Shown here: piece by piece, positions 38,001 through 46,462 of the stretch
Layout of the letters: every line of letters begins with the position of its first letter
Numbering within the stretch: position 1 is the stretch's first letter
Source: Clostridia bacterium
GTDB taxonomy: Bacteria > Bacillota > Clostridia > Oscillospirales > Acutalibacteraceae
NCBI GenBank assembly: GCA_017521425.1
Contig: JAFXCQ010000024.1
Coordinates: 62,001 to 126,000 of the forward strand
Direction of reading: 5' to 3'
DNA: 64,000 nt
Position numbers and translations under genes: made by a program
Notes under the pieces: generated by a model
Database searches by the model: none
What the model saw: the letters and a program-made list of their open reading frames with translations, nothing else
What the model was told of the DNA's origin: nothing

Positions 38001-38577
38001 CTCTCAAGTAGTAAGATATTTCTTCATCGTCGCCAATAACTTTAATTTTATTACCAATTTTAAACTGGTCAGGAGTTGTAAGCTCGCTACAAGTAACAAC
38101 ACATTCATTAGCCTTTTCAGGATATTTACCTTCAACTAATTGAAGTCTGTTTATGTAATTTTCATCATCTGTGCCATTCTGATGGAATGAATACACCTGA
38201 TTCATATCCATACCAAAAACACGAACTGTAAGCTCTGAACCGTCGATATCAACTATACCTTCAAATTCTTCACTTTCTTCTGCCGGCACCTGAACAAAGC
38301 CATCAACAAATTTCATACCTTGAACAGCTTTAACACCATCAATTATACGGACTCTTTCTAAATCCTCTTCATAAAGACCTATAAATGACTGCAATCGCAA
38401 ATCCATAAGATTATTGTTTTTGTAATAAACATCCGCCGACTCAGTCATATCAGTAGATACGGAATTAAGTCCCACAAAAAGACCCGAACCTAAAGCAACA
38501 ATTACCACAATAGAAATAAATCTGCTTATAGTCTTTTTTATTGAACGGACCGTATCAATAGCATACGCTCTTGTCAT
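35005..38577 (-). CDS. ABC transporter permease, FtsX/MacB-like with coiled-coil insert
   Basis: The 1190-residue protein has a membrane segment at about 20-40, an extracellular region, then a long Ala/Gln/Glu/Lys-rich coiled coil (about 280-650), followed by two FtsX-type domains with membrane segments (about 675-810 and 1060-1170). It is a type VII ABC permease, fed by the ATPase encoded directly upstream. The coiled-coil arm is unusually large for the FtsX class. The substrate cannot be read from sequence; efflux or mechanotransmission are both possible. It follows the ATPase by 40 bases. Confidence 0.85.
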   Translation of the reverse strand: MTRAYAIDTVRSIKKTISRFISIVVIVALGSGLFVGLNSVSTDMTESADVYYKNNNLMDLRLQSFIGLYEEDLERVRIIDGVKAVQGMKFVDGFVQVPAEESEEFEGIVDIDGSELTVRVFGMDMNQVYSFHQNGTDDENYINRLQLVEGKYPEKANECVVTCSELTTPDQFKIGNKIKVIGDDEEISYYLRVNEFEIVGIVLSPYWVSYERGATTAGSGKLGDFVYVSNEAFQPRIDYYSEAYITLKDSDNFVAYTDDYNEYVEEMQNTILLASESIVKERAASLGVGLPQKLISAKNQIAQAEAGINSQLQGARDEIAKYRELEKTGEEKLAAAQAELQEKYNVAQSQLESGSDQYLAAVNEYNSKITIVAEKRAEHTAKTNEYNLNKANADSAKEKLNTANNELLSAKLKIETTEALIGSTQSTLDTIKNNQNVSQEDLDLDKMAERLEQTNPELAKILFSASNLTGQGMAADIVVETEALLEQYNSELVVAEEQYAKGKAEYDEKYAEWYDADQQLKNAKTQLDNANAQLEQAESQLAQFKDQIQSSGFDLQFGSLKAQTEYTNAQTQITYQTMQLQNIQQILENAEKKLEEAEAEANAKLGIVKTEYTKGIALLETINNGASWSVYDRDDSPGYTGYGEAAENMQRLAYIFPTFFFIVSTLVCLTTMSRLVEEQRTQLGTMKALGYEDKTIISKYLIYAASASTVGSVIGIAAGFSGLPYAIFTAWGIMYEIPELKIKLLLGYVLLGLIISVGLTTFAAYLSCYKELKTPASILMRPKPPKDGKRVYLENFTGIWSRLNFTSKVTVRNLFRNKKRFAVTVIGIAGCTALMLAAFGLQNAIGTVITNQYGEDGVAQYDLQVVLKDTKEDYTPNSETVRSITDLQGIENSMLGFLKVCEGYSDRSDKVMEVDVLVPQAPGMLKEFINMKDGNKDVAFTDEGAVITRKFADKTKTKIGDTVKLSWTEGSKKVEYEVLVTGISDNYTFHYVYVTPGTYYRMTNTVPDYNYLFCSITDGMTVEQKATLESQIGDIKGVNGTVYTTVVIDNFNNIIDVLTIVTLILIFAAIVLAFVVLYNLNNININERIKELATLKVLGFYDDEVSAYIYRENVILTFFGIVIGLVAGIFLNLAVVGVVDIDTVTFSTNLKWWSFVIAGFCTVFFAVIVNVMMHRKLKKISMVESLKSVE

Positions 38578-38617
38578 CTTTCAAAAATCCTTTCTCAATC
38601 AAGTCGAATAAATACTT

Positions 38618-39319
38618 TTACCAATCTATATCTTGAACAGAAACCGGATTTTCGTTGACTTCATTTTTCACAACGCGTCCACTTTTTACTGTTATAATTC
38701 TGTCTGCCATAGGAGCAAGTGCAGAGTTATGGGTAATAACAACAATTGTCATACCTGACTCACGGCTTGTATCCTGTAACAGTTTCAATATTTGTTTACC
38801 TGTATTGTAGTCGAGCGCACCAGTCGGCTCGTCACAAAGAAGTATTTTAGGGTTTTTAGCAAGGGCTCTGGCTATAGAAACACGTTGCTGCTCACCACCT
38901 GAAAGCTGTGCAGGGAAGTTATCAAGTCTTTCACCAAGACCAACTCTTTCAAGCACTTTAACAGGGTTAAGAGCTTTGTCACCTATTTGTGTTGCAAGCT
39001 CAACATTTTCAAGTGCAGTAAGGTTAGGCACAAGATTATAAAACTGGAACACAAAACCAACGTCAAAGCGTCTGTATTCTATAAGACTTTTATTGTCATA
39101 TTCATTAATCAATTCACCGCCGACACGAACCTTACCATCATCGCAGTCATCCATACCGCCGAGAATATTAAGAATAGTTGTTTTACCTGCACCAGAAGCA
39201 CCTAAAATAATACAGAACTCACCTTGCTCAATATTAAATGTAACTCCGTCTGCAGCATTTATTGTAACTTCACCCATTTTATAGGTTTTGTAAACAGACT
39301 CAAATTCTATAAAACTCAT
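38618..39319 (-). CDS. ABC transporter ATP-binding protein
   Basis: The 233-residue ATPase has Walker [10 protein letters not shown] near residue 38, signature [15 protein letters not shown] near 140 and Walker [13 protein letters not shown] near 160. It is most like LolD/MacB-type ATPases. It lies 40 bases upstream of the FtsX-like permease on the same strand and would energise it. Confidence 0.92.
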   Translation of the reverse strand: MSFIEFESVYKTYKMGEVTINAADGVTFNIEQGEFCIILGASGAGKTTILNILGGMDDCDDGKVRVGGELINEYDNKSLIEYRRFDVGFVFQFYNLVPNLTALENVELATQIGDKALNPVKVLERVGLGERLDNFPAQLSGGEQQRVSIARALAKNPKILLCDEPTGALDYNTGKQILKLLQDTSRESGMTIVVITHNSALAPMADRIITVKSGRVVKNEVNENPVSVQDIDW

Positions 39320-39477
39320 TTAATTCAGCCTTTCAATACTAAATAATTCTATATATTTCGCTCAATTGAAAATCAATTGAACAGACTTGCTCTATATTCT
39401 ACAATAAATAACAATTTTAGTCAATGAAAATAAAGCATAAAAAATAATTTTACAATTAGTAAACAATTTTTATCTTT

Positions 39478-40866
39478 TTAAGAAATTACTTTACTTGCTT
39501 CCTTAATAACTTTAGAAGCAACAGGAATTGCAGTTGTTGACCCCCATCCGCCATTTTCTACTACCACGACAATTGCCAACGGACATTTTTCATCCTCTGA
39601 AAATCCTAAAAACCAGGAGTGCGGTTTTTCAGTATCTGAAACCTCTGCGGTGCCTGTTTTACCGCACATTGTAACACCGGAAAAATTCCAGTCACCATAA
39701 TTATTTTCTACCGCACTACGCATCAATTCTTTAAGTCTTTTTGCATTTTCAGGTGTTGTGTAAACAACCTCTTCAGGTGTCATTTCTTTTACTACTCTTC
39801 CTGAGGGCGAAGCAAAATTCTTAACAACAAAAGGTAATTTCGCAGTACCGTTATTCGCAATAGCACCCGCAATTGTAAGCGCGTGATACGGATTCATAAG
39901 TGTAGTATATTGACCAACTGATGCCCACGCAACATCCGAAGCACTTGCATCACTTAAATTTATAATACTTTCTTCTGTAAAGCTGTTACCGAAAGTAAAA
40001 TTATCGTAAAATCCGAAAGCATTTGCAGTATTTGTAAGCTGTGCGGCACTTATTTTTTTAGAAATTTCTGCGAAAGCACAGTTACAGGACTGAGCGAATG
40101 CTTTTTCAATGTCAAGCTTCCCGTGCTTTCTCGGACAGCTTACCCTTACACCGTTAATAAACATTTCGCCTTCGCACTCATATTCCCAGCTTTCAATATC
40201 AGGAATATTCTCATAAGCGCAGGAGGCAGTAATTATTTTAAACACAGAGCCTGGTGTATAAAGACCGTCTAAAAGTCTGTTAAGATAAAGGCCCTCATAT
40301 TTTCCATTTTGATTTTTTTCAATTTCTTCAGTTAATGGCTTGTTTCTTATATCAAAATTAGGACTCGAAACAGAGCAGAGAATTTCGCCTGTTTTATAAT
40401 TATAAACCGCAACAATCCCTTTTCTTGAGCCTAACGCATCAAGAGCGATTGCGGAAACTGAAGAATCAATAGTAAGAGTAACATCATTACCACGCTCATA
40501 TTTTTTAAGAGAATAAATACCTGTTACAAGGTTATAGCCTATAAGCTCTCTTTTGTAAGCGGTCTGCACACCTGATGCTATATACCCTTCACTGTCACCA
40601 ACAATGTGAAGTGTTGAGCGTCTTATTCTTTCAGAGTTATTGTAAACTCTTTCACCGTCAACCGTCTGTGCGAGAATTTCGCCATTACGGTCAAGCACAT
40701 TACCCGCACCTATAAAGCTACCATCATTCACAAGATGATTATTAACTCTTAAAGTCGCCCATTTCTCTGCATTAGTGCCCAAATTGAAAGCGAGGTAAAC
40801 AAGTCCGACAGTAAATACTGCTACTAACAAAAGAACAATAAAACCGCGTTTAGTTGTCGACTTCAT
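39478..40866 (-). CDS. Penicillin-binding protein (class B transpeptidase, PbpA-like)
   Basis: The 462-residue protein cross-links peptidoglycan. It has an N-terminal membrane segment (about 8-27), a short dimerisation region, and the transpeptidase domain with S207xxK210 (TPGSVFK), S260CN262 and K403TGT. The short form without long N-terminal domains resembles PbpA of Actinobacteria, which pairs with RodA. Its start overlaps the upstream FHA-RodA/FtsW gene by 17 bases, so the two products are a likely SEDS-PBP pair. Confidence 0.92.
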   Translation of the reverse strand: MKSTTKRGFIVLLLVAVFTVGLVYLAFNLGTNAEKWATLRVNNHLVNDGSFIGAGNVLDRNGEILAQTVDGERVYNNSERIRRSTLHIVGDSEGYIASGVQTAYKRELIGYNLVTGIYSLKKYERGNDVTLTIDSSVSAIALDALGSRKGIVAVYNYKTGEILCSVSSPNFDIRNKPLTEEIEKNQNGKYEGLYLNRLLDGLYTPGSVFKIITASCAYENIPDIESWEYECEGEMFINGVRVSCPRKHGKLDIEKAFAQSCNCAFAEISKKISAAQLTNTANAFGFYDNFTFGNSFTEESIINLSDASASDVAWASVGQYTTLMNPYHALTIAGAIANNGTAKLPFVVKNFASPSGRVVKEMTPEEVVYTTPENAKRLKELMRSAVENNYGDWNFSGVTMCGKTGTAEVSDTEKPHSWFLGFSEDEKCPLAIVVVVENGGWGSTTAIPVASKVIKEASKVIS

Positions 40867-42553
40867 TTTTCACCCTCCTTTTCTTTTTAGGAGCAGGCCT
40901 TGCTAAATCTGGTTTGAAATTAGAAAATGTTCTTGTATCAACCGATTTCATAAAAGCAAGAAGACAGAAGCAGCAAATAATGCTTGAACCACCTTTACTT
41001 ACAAATGGCAGAGTAACGCCTGTAAGTGGTAACAAATCAGTTACACCGAAAATATTAAGCATACTCTGGAATAAAAGCATTGATGTTGCAGCAACACCAC
41101 TTATAGCATAAAAGGTTGATTTTGACCTTTGAGCATTTATGATTATTGCAACTGTAACCAAAGCAAATGTAATGGGAATTAAAAATCCCATAATTATACC
41201 GTATTCTTCACAGACAACACCGAAAACTAAGTCTTCTGCAGCAGCAAAAACATTGCGGAGCTTTCCGTTTCCAAGTCCTAACCCAAAAAGCCCTCCACTT
41301 GCAGAATAAATTAAAGTTCTTGTCTGCTGATAGCCTGTTGTATCCATATTTTCCCAGATATGAAGATACCCCGAAAATCTCGCCGCAACATAAGGTTTGA
41401 AAAGAATTATAAGCACTGCACCTAAAGCGGCAGCAATACAGATAAGCATAATAGTTCTTATATCGCCTGAACGCATAAATGCAATAACAATAAATGTAAA
41501 GAAGAATATAAGTGCCGCACCAAAATCGTACATCAAAAACAGTTCTAAAACACATATAGCAGCAAAAATAATATAAAGTGTAAGTTGTTTTATTGACTGA
41601 AGTTTTTCAAGTGTTACTGCACCAACAAAAACAAATGCTACTTTAACAAGCTCTGATGGTTGCAATGAAATACCGCCGATATTCACCCAACTTAAAGCAC
41701 CGTTTGTCGGTTCTGCAATCAAGAGAGTGAATGCAAGAAGACCTATTGCACCAACTGAGAGCATATATCTGAAAACTTTTATAGTATCAACAAAACGCAA
41801 AAGCGAAAGTAATACACAAAATCCAAGTACACCTATAACAATTGCAAAAAACTGCTTTAAAGTTCCGCCCGGATAAATACTCGCAACAATCCCAAGCCCT
41901 ATTGATGTAAACAAAAATGCTATACTCTCAACTTCAAAACTCGTTATTCGCATCACATTTGAAGAGAAGAAAAAGTAACCCCACATAAGAATTATCATTC
42001 CTAAAAATGCAGATGCTACAAGAATTTCGAACTTACCTTCAGGGAAAGATGTAAGAAGCATTGTAAAAATATTAAAAATAGAAATAAGAATGAGAATTAT
42101 AAAATAATTTGGCCTTCCGAGTGCTCCGCTTTTATCTTTTATATACTTGAATTTGTTGACTGAAAGTGTGTACTCGAGACCACCAAAACCCACTCTATCA
42201 CCATCGTAAATATTGGCTTTGCTTTTTATTCTTTCGCCATTCACAGTTACACCGGATTTTGAGTTTGTATCAAATATAACAAACCCTTTATTTCTGAATG
42301 CCATAACAGCGTGTAAGCGCGAAATAGTATCAAATCCCAACACAACATCACAGTTCTTATTTCTGCCTATTGATGTTTCATTATCTCTTAAGGTTATAAC
42401 TTCACCTGTTATATCATTCACAAGTCTGCCACGAACAGGGTTAGTCGCCTTTTTGAAAAACATAGCAAGGACTACCCTTACCACTACATAAAGGGCAATC
42501 AGTAAAAGTACATATCTTGACACAGTTGTAAGACCAAGAATAAATCCTTCCAT
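40850..42553 (-). CDS. FHA-domain SEDS glycosyltransferase (RodA/FtsW fusion)
   Basis: The 567-residue protein has an N-terminal membrane segment, a forkhead-associated domain (about 54-131: SIGR, SRLHA and VNGERI, which fit the phosphothreonine pocket), then about ten membrane segments of the SEDS family (GGISLQPSELVKVAF, TGVTLPFVSKGGSS). SEDS proteins polymerise glycan strands. The start is ATG 42551-42553 after an AAGGAAG site; a TTG frame at 42571 lies on that site. FHA domains are common next to PASTA kinases in other lineages; here it is fused to the SEDS protein. It overlaps the PBP gene. Confidence 0.92.
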   Translation of the reverse strand: MEGFILGLTTVSRYVLLLIALYVVVRVVLAMFFKKATNPVRGRLVNDITGEVITLRDNETSIGRNKNCDVVLGFDTISRLHAVMAFRNKGFVIFDTNSKSGVTVNGERIKSKANIYDGDRVGFGGLEYTLSVNKFKYIKDKSGALGRPNYFIILILISIFNIFTMLLTSFPEGKFEILVASAFLGMIILMWGYFFFSSNVMRITSFEVESIAFLFTSIGLGIVASIYPGGTLKQFFAIVIGVLGFCVLLSLLRFVDTIKVFRYMLSVGAIGLLAFTLLIAEPTNGALSWVNIGGISLQPSELVKVAFVFVGAVTLEKLQSIKQLTLYIIFAAICVLELFLMYDFGAALIFFFTFIVIAFMRSGDIRTIMLICIAAALGAVLIILFKPYVAARFSGYLHIWENMDTTGYQQTRTLIYSASGGLFGLGLGNGKLRNVFAAAEDLVFGVVCEEYGIIMGFLIPITFALVTVAIIINAQRSKSTFYAISGVAATSMLLFQSMLNIFGVTDLLPLTGVTLPFVSKGGSSIICCFCLLAFMKSVDTRTFSNFKPDLARPAPKKKRRVKNEVDN

Positions 42554-42631
42554 ATTTTTCACTTCCTTCAAAACGGATATTTGTTATATAAATCTTATTA
42601 TACAATATTGTTCCAAAATAATCAATCTTTC

Positions 42632-42661
42632 TTGACAATGTATCATTATCTATTGTAAAAT
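42632..42661 (+). promoter_or_regulatory. Promoter of galM
   Basis: TTGACA (42632-42637) and TAAAAT (42656-42661) have an 18-base spacer, about 50 bases before the galM start. Confidence 0.65.
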
Positions 42662-42710
42662 TGGGGTGTATAATTATATAATCAAGATTTATAAATTTCT
42701 GGAGGTACTT

Positions 42711-43757
42711 ATGGCAATTACAAAATCTTTATACGGTGAATTAAACGGTGTAAAAGTTCACACCTTTACACTCGAGAATAAAAATGGAATGAAAGCAGAA
42801 ATCATCGAAAAAGGTGCTACCTTAGAAAAACTCTTTGTAAAAGATAAAAACGGCAAATTTATTGATGTTTTATCTGGTCATGATACACTTGAAGGACACA
42901 CCGAAAGAAGTGACTATCAGGGTGTTGTAGTTGGTCAGTATGCGAACAGAATAAAGGGTGGTAAATTCTCAATAGATGGTACAGAATATACACTTACAAA
43001 GAATGATAATGGCATCACCTGTCTTCACGGTGGTGGAGAATATTCTTCTGCAGTCTGGGAAGGTACAAAAACATCTGACAAGGCATTAACCTTTACACAT
43101 TTCAGTAAAGATGGCGCAGACGGATTCCCAGGCAACGTGAAAGCAAGTGTTACTTACGAGCTTACAGACAATGACGAGTTAATTCTCACTTACAATGCAG
43201 TTTCAGACAAAAAGACTGTTATAAACCTTACAAACCATGCTTATTTTAACCTTAATGGCTTTGATTGTGGTGATATTCTTAATCACGATTTACAAATCAA
43301 TGCGGATTATTTCACCCCAATTGACGAAACAAGTATTCCGTTAAAAATGGCTGAATCTGTTGAAAATACTCCATTCGATTTCAGAAACACTAAAAAAATC
43401 GGTAAAGATATCAATAATACCGACTGCATTCAGATAAAAAATGGTAATGGTTACGATCACAACTTTATTATAAACAACTTTGATGGTACATTAAAAACCT
43501 GTGCAGTTGCAAAGGGTGATAAATCTGGAATCAAAATGGAGGTTAAAACAACTCTTCCCGGTGTTCAGTTCTACACCGGTAACTTCCTTGATGGTACAAT
43601 TCTCGGCAAAGAAGAAAAACCACTCACAAAAAGATGCTCCTTCTGTCTTGAAACACAGGTTTTCCCAGATTCACCTAATCACCAGGACTGGTGCAAATGT
43701 GTTTATGACAAAGATGAAGTTTATAAATCTCAAACTGTTTTCGCATTTTCTTTATAA
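42711..43757 (+). CDS. galM: Aldose 1-epimerase
   Basis: GalM converts alpha- and beta-aldoses, mainly galactose and glucose. The 348-residue protein has GQYANRIKGGKFSIDG near the N-terminus, TNHAYFNLNG (metabolic His) and a C-terminal CLETQVFPDSPN with the catalytic Glu. The start is ATG 42711-42713, with GGAGG nearby. No other galactose gene is seen, so it is probably a single-gene unit. Confidence 0.95.
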   Translation: MAITKSLYGELNGVKVHTFTLENKNGMKAEIIEKGATLEKLFVKDKNGKFIDVLSGHDTLEGHTERSDYQGVVVGQYANRIKGGKFSIDGTEYTLTKNDNGITCLHGGGEYSSAVWEGTKTSDKALTFTHFSKDGADGFPGNVKASVTYELTDNDELILTYNAVSDKKTVINLTNHAYFNLNGFDCGDILNHDLQINADYFTPIDETSIPLKMAESVENTPFDFRNTKKIGKDINNTDCIQIKNGNGYDHNFIINNFDGTLKTCAVAKGDKSGIKMEVKTTLPGVQFYTGNFLDGTILGKEEKPLTKRCSFCLETQVFPDSPNHQDWCKCVYDKDEVYKSQTVFAFSL

Positions 43758-43772
43758 TTAACATTTCATTCA

Positions 43773-43801
43773 TTGACTATGTAATACTTTTTTGCTATAA
43801 T
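43773..43801 (+). promoter_or_regulatory. Promoter of the surface protein gene
   Basis: TTGACT (43773-43778) and TATAAT (43796-43801) have a 17-base spacer and lie about 38 bases before the start codon. Confidence 0.75.
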
Positions 43802-43838
43802 ATACTTTCATTTACAACATTCAGAAATGAGGATAATG

Positions 43839-45638
43839 ATGAAATTAAAACACCGCGTTATAGCGGCTATTCTTGCTGTAATCACTTGTTCTTCAGTTTT
43901 CAGTTTAAGTGCTTCAGCTAAAAAATTTGCAAAACAAATCAACACCAACTTAGGTATTTCAACTCAATATGCATACGACGAAAACAACCCGTCATGGTTA
44001 AGAAAGTTATTAGTAAAGGAAAATATGCTCTCTGTTGATGGTATCATCACCGAAAAAGCTTTGCACCCGGTTACTGACTACCCTTACATAACAGACGCAC
44101 CTTGCTTTAAAGAAGAGGTAGAAGAATACGCAAAATATTACACTCTTGACGAAGAATCACAAAAAGCTGCTTATATTTATGTATTCCAGCAATTAGGTGC
44201 GCTCTCTATAATCGGTGACCCAGACGCTACTGACCAGTCAAAAGCAGAATGGTTAAGAGAGCAAGGTGTTCTTATAACACCAGAGCAAGAAGAAGACCCC
44301 GACTCTATATTTATGATAAGTGCACTCTATGCTTTGTGGAAAAATGATTTCTATTATGTTTTTACTGGCGAAAGAATTACAGTGCCAGCAGGTACAACTC
44401 TTGAAGCGGCACTTATGATGTATATGGTTGCTCTTGACGGTGATGACCGTTCACTTATAGCCTTCGTATCAAAATATTTTGATATTACTTCAATCGTAAG
44501 TCTTGAAGACTATATTTATTACACATGTCTTTTTGCACTTTATACAAACGGTTATGTTACTTCACGCGAGCTCGTTTCAATTGACAGAAGCGAAGCTTTC
44601 AGAAGACTTGCTATTATGTCAATTTCAGACGCAGGTATTTCTGTTGATGCAAGCACCGCAACCGATGAAGAAATCCAAATAAAATATATGGCTGCTATGC
44701 TCGGCACCCAATATAATGTTACTTTGGACCCAGATTCAGTATTCAAAGCAAACAGAGCGAGAACACTTGCTTATTATATTATTCAGAGAATGGCTTATGA
44801 AGACAAAGGCATAGCGCTTTCTTCTGCAAAATACACTTACGAGCAAGCATTTGATATTGTCATTCATAAAACAAATCGTTTTGATTTAGAGAAAGAATTT
44901 TATTCTGATATTTACGAATACAACTTGTATCTCGATTATTTCAGGGAACTCATTTACATTAACCCTACGCCAATTGACAACGGCTATATGACAGTAAAAA
45001 TAAACGGTAAAACAGTCAGCCTTTCATCATACGCAAAGGTTGCGTTATCAAAAGAGCCTGTTCAGACTGTTACTATAAATGTTAAATATAATGGCGCTTC
45101 GGCAGAAACAACTACCTATAAGCTTAATGTTTACCAAGGAATGGATAATGCTCCAACTGACGAAAATGCAACCGGCATTGTTTCTGGCTTTGGTGGTAAT
45201 GTTTCTGCGAACCTAAACAATACCATAACACCAAGCTATGATTATTTAAACCCATCACTTAATGCAAATGTTGGTACACCGAACGCAAATCCACAGGTTT
45301 TACATATAAACGAATTCGGTCAGCTTGTTGACAGTCAGGGTAATGTTATAAGTGATACTGTTAAAGAAAGTTTACCTGAAGGCTATGGTTATATTTTAAA
45401 TGCAAACGGTGTTGTAACAATCGGTAAGCTTGACAGCATTACAACCACCACCGCTGATTCTTCGCAAGGTGCTTTAAACAAAGACGAAATTAAAATGATT
45501 GTTGTTTACTTCTCAATATTCCTTGTAGTTGGTGCTATGATTGCTGGCTTCACATATTACAGATTAACAGTTAAGAGAAGAAAAACAAAATCTGTAAGAA
45601 AAACAAAACAAAAAACAAAAAATAAAAAGAAAAAATAA
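43839..45638 (+). CDS. Exported surface protein with C-terminal membrane anchor
   Basis: The 599-residue product has a signal peptide (MKLKHRVIAAILAVITCSSV, cleavage after the Ala-Ser-Ala area), a helical acidic region (about 30-390), a strand domain (about 390-440, TVKINGKTVSLSSYAKVAL) like cadherin-type repeats, and then an anchor segment (about 555-580) and a Lys/Arg tail. This fits a surface protein with a cytoplasmic basic tail. A GAGG site precedes two ATGs (43836 and 43839). It lies 122 bases before a two-component system. I do not know its function. Confidence 0.7.
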   Translation: MKLKHRVIAAILAVITCSSVFSLSASAKKFAKQINTNLGISTQYAYDENNPSWLRKLLVKENMLSVDGIITEKALHPVTDYPYITDAPCFKEEVEEYAKYYTLDEESQKAAYIYVFQQLGALSIIGDPDATDQSKAEWLREQGVLITPEQEEDPDSIFMISALYALWKNDFYYVFTGERITVPAGTTLEAALMMYMVALDGDDRSLIAFVSKYFDITSIVSLEDYIYYTCLFALYTNGYVTSRELVSIDRSEAFRRLAIMSISDAGISVDASTATDEEIQIKYMAAMLGTQYNVTLDPDSVFKANRARTLAYYIIQRMAYEDKGIALSSAKYTYEQAFDIVIHKTNRFDLEKEFYSDIYEYNLYLDYFRELIYINPTPIDNGYMTVKINGKTVSLSSYAKVALSKEPVQTVTINVKYNGASAETTTYKLNVYQGMDNAPTDENATGIVSGFGGNVSANLNNTITPSYDYLNPSLNANVGTPNANPQVLHINEFGQLVDSQGNVISDTVKESLPEGYGYILNANGVVTIGKLDSITTTTADSSQGALNKDEIKMIVVYFSIFLVVGAMIAGFTYYRLTVKRRKTKSVRKTKQKTKNKKKK

Positions 45639-45760
45639 TTTACTTTAAACTACCAATAATAAACTATAATACATTTTTTAAACTTTGTTCATATTTTGTT
45701 GTAAAATTTGCTATAAAATGTAATTGGTAGAAGAAGAAAATATTGAAAAGGGGTGTTTTT

Positions 45761-46459
45761 ATGGCTACCGAAAAAATTCTTATTGTTGATGATGATGTTA
45801 ACATCTGTGAGCTTTTAAGGTTATATCTTGAAAAAGAAGGCTATTCCACAGAGGTTGTCAACAATGGTCTTGACGCAGTAAACACTTTCGCTGAAGCTAA
45901 TCCTGACCTTGTTCTTTTAGATATAATGTTACCCGGTCTTGACGGTTGGCAGATATGCAGAGAAATAAGAAAAAACTCTCAGACACCTATTATTATGCTC
46001 ACCGCAAAAGGCGAGGTTTTTGACAAGGTTTTAGGGCTGGAACTCGGTGCAGATGATTATATTGTAAAACCATTTGAACCAAAAGAAGTAATCGCAAGAA
46101 TCAAAGCAGTTTTAAGGCGTACCGCCCCTGCACAGACTTCTGCACAGGAATCGAATAAAATCGTTACTTACGATAAACTTTCAATAAACCTTACAAACTA
46201 TGAATTAAAAATCAACGGCGAGTATGTTGATGCTCCGCCAAAAGAACTTGAACTTATTTATCACCTTGCAAGTAACCCTAACCGTGTTTACACACGAGAC
46301 CAACTTCTTGATGAAGTATGGGGATTTGAATATTACGGAAATTCAAGAACAGTCGATGTTCATGTTAAGCGTTTAAGAGAAAAACTTGAAGGTGTTTCTG
46401 ACCAGTGGGAATTAAGAACCATCTGGGGTGTCGGTTACAAGTTTGATACAAAAGCATAA
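45761..46459 (+). CDS. OmpR/PhoB-type response regulator
   Basis: The 232-residue protein has a receiver domain (VDDDVN near 10, phospho-acceptor Asp in LLDIMLPG near 54, TAKG near 84, VKPFEP near 107) and a winged-helix DNA-binding domain (about 135-230). The start is ATG 45761-45763 with AAGGGG upstream. It precedes its kinase by 3 bases. Confidence 0.95.
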   Translation: MATEKILIVDDDVNICELLRLYLEKEGYSTEVVNNGLDAVNTFAEANPDLVLLDIMLPGLDGWQICREIRKNSQTPIIMLTAKGEVFDKVLGLELGADDYIVKPFEPKEVIARIKAVLRRTAPAQTSAQESNKIVTYDKLSINLTNYELKINGEYVDAPPKELELIYHLASNPNRVYTRDQLLDEVWGFEYYGNSRTVDVHVKRLREKLEGVSDQWELRTIWGVGYKFDTKA

Positions 46460-46462
46460 TTT

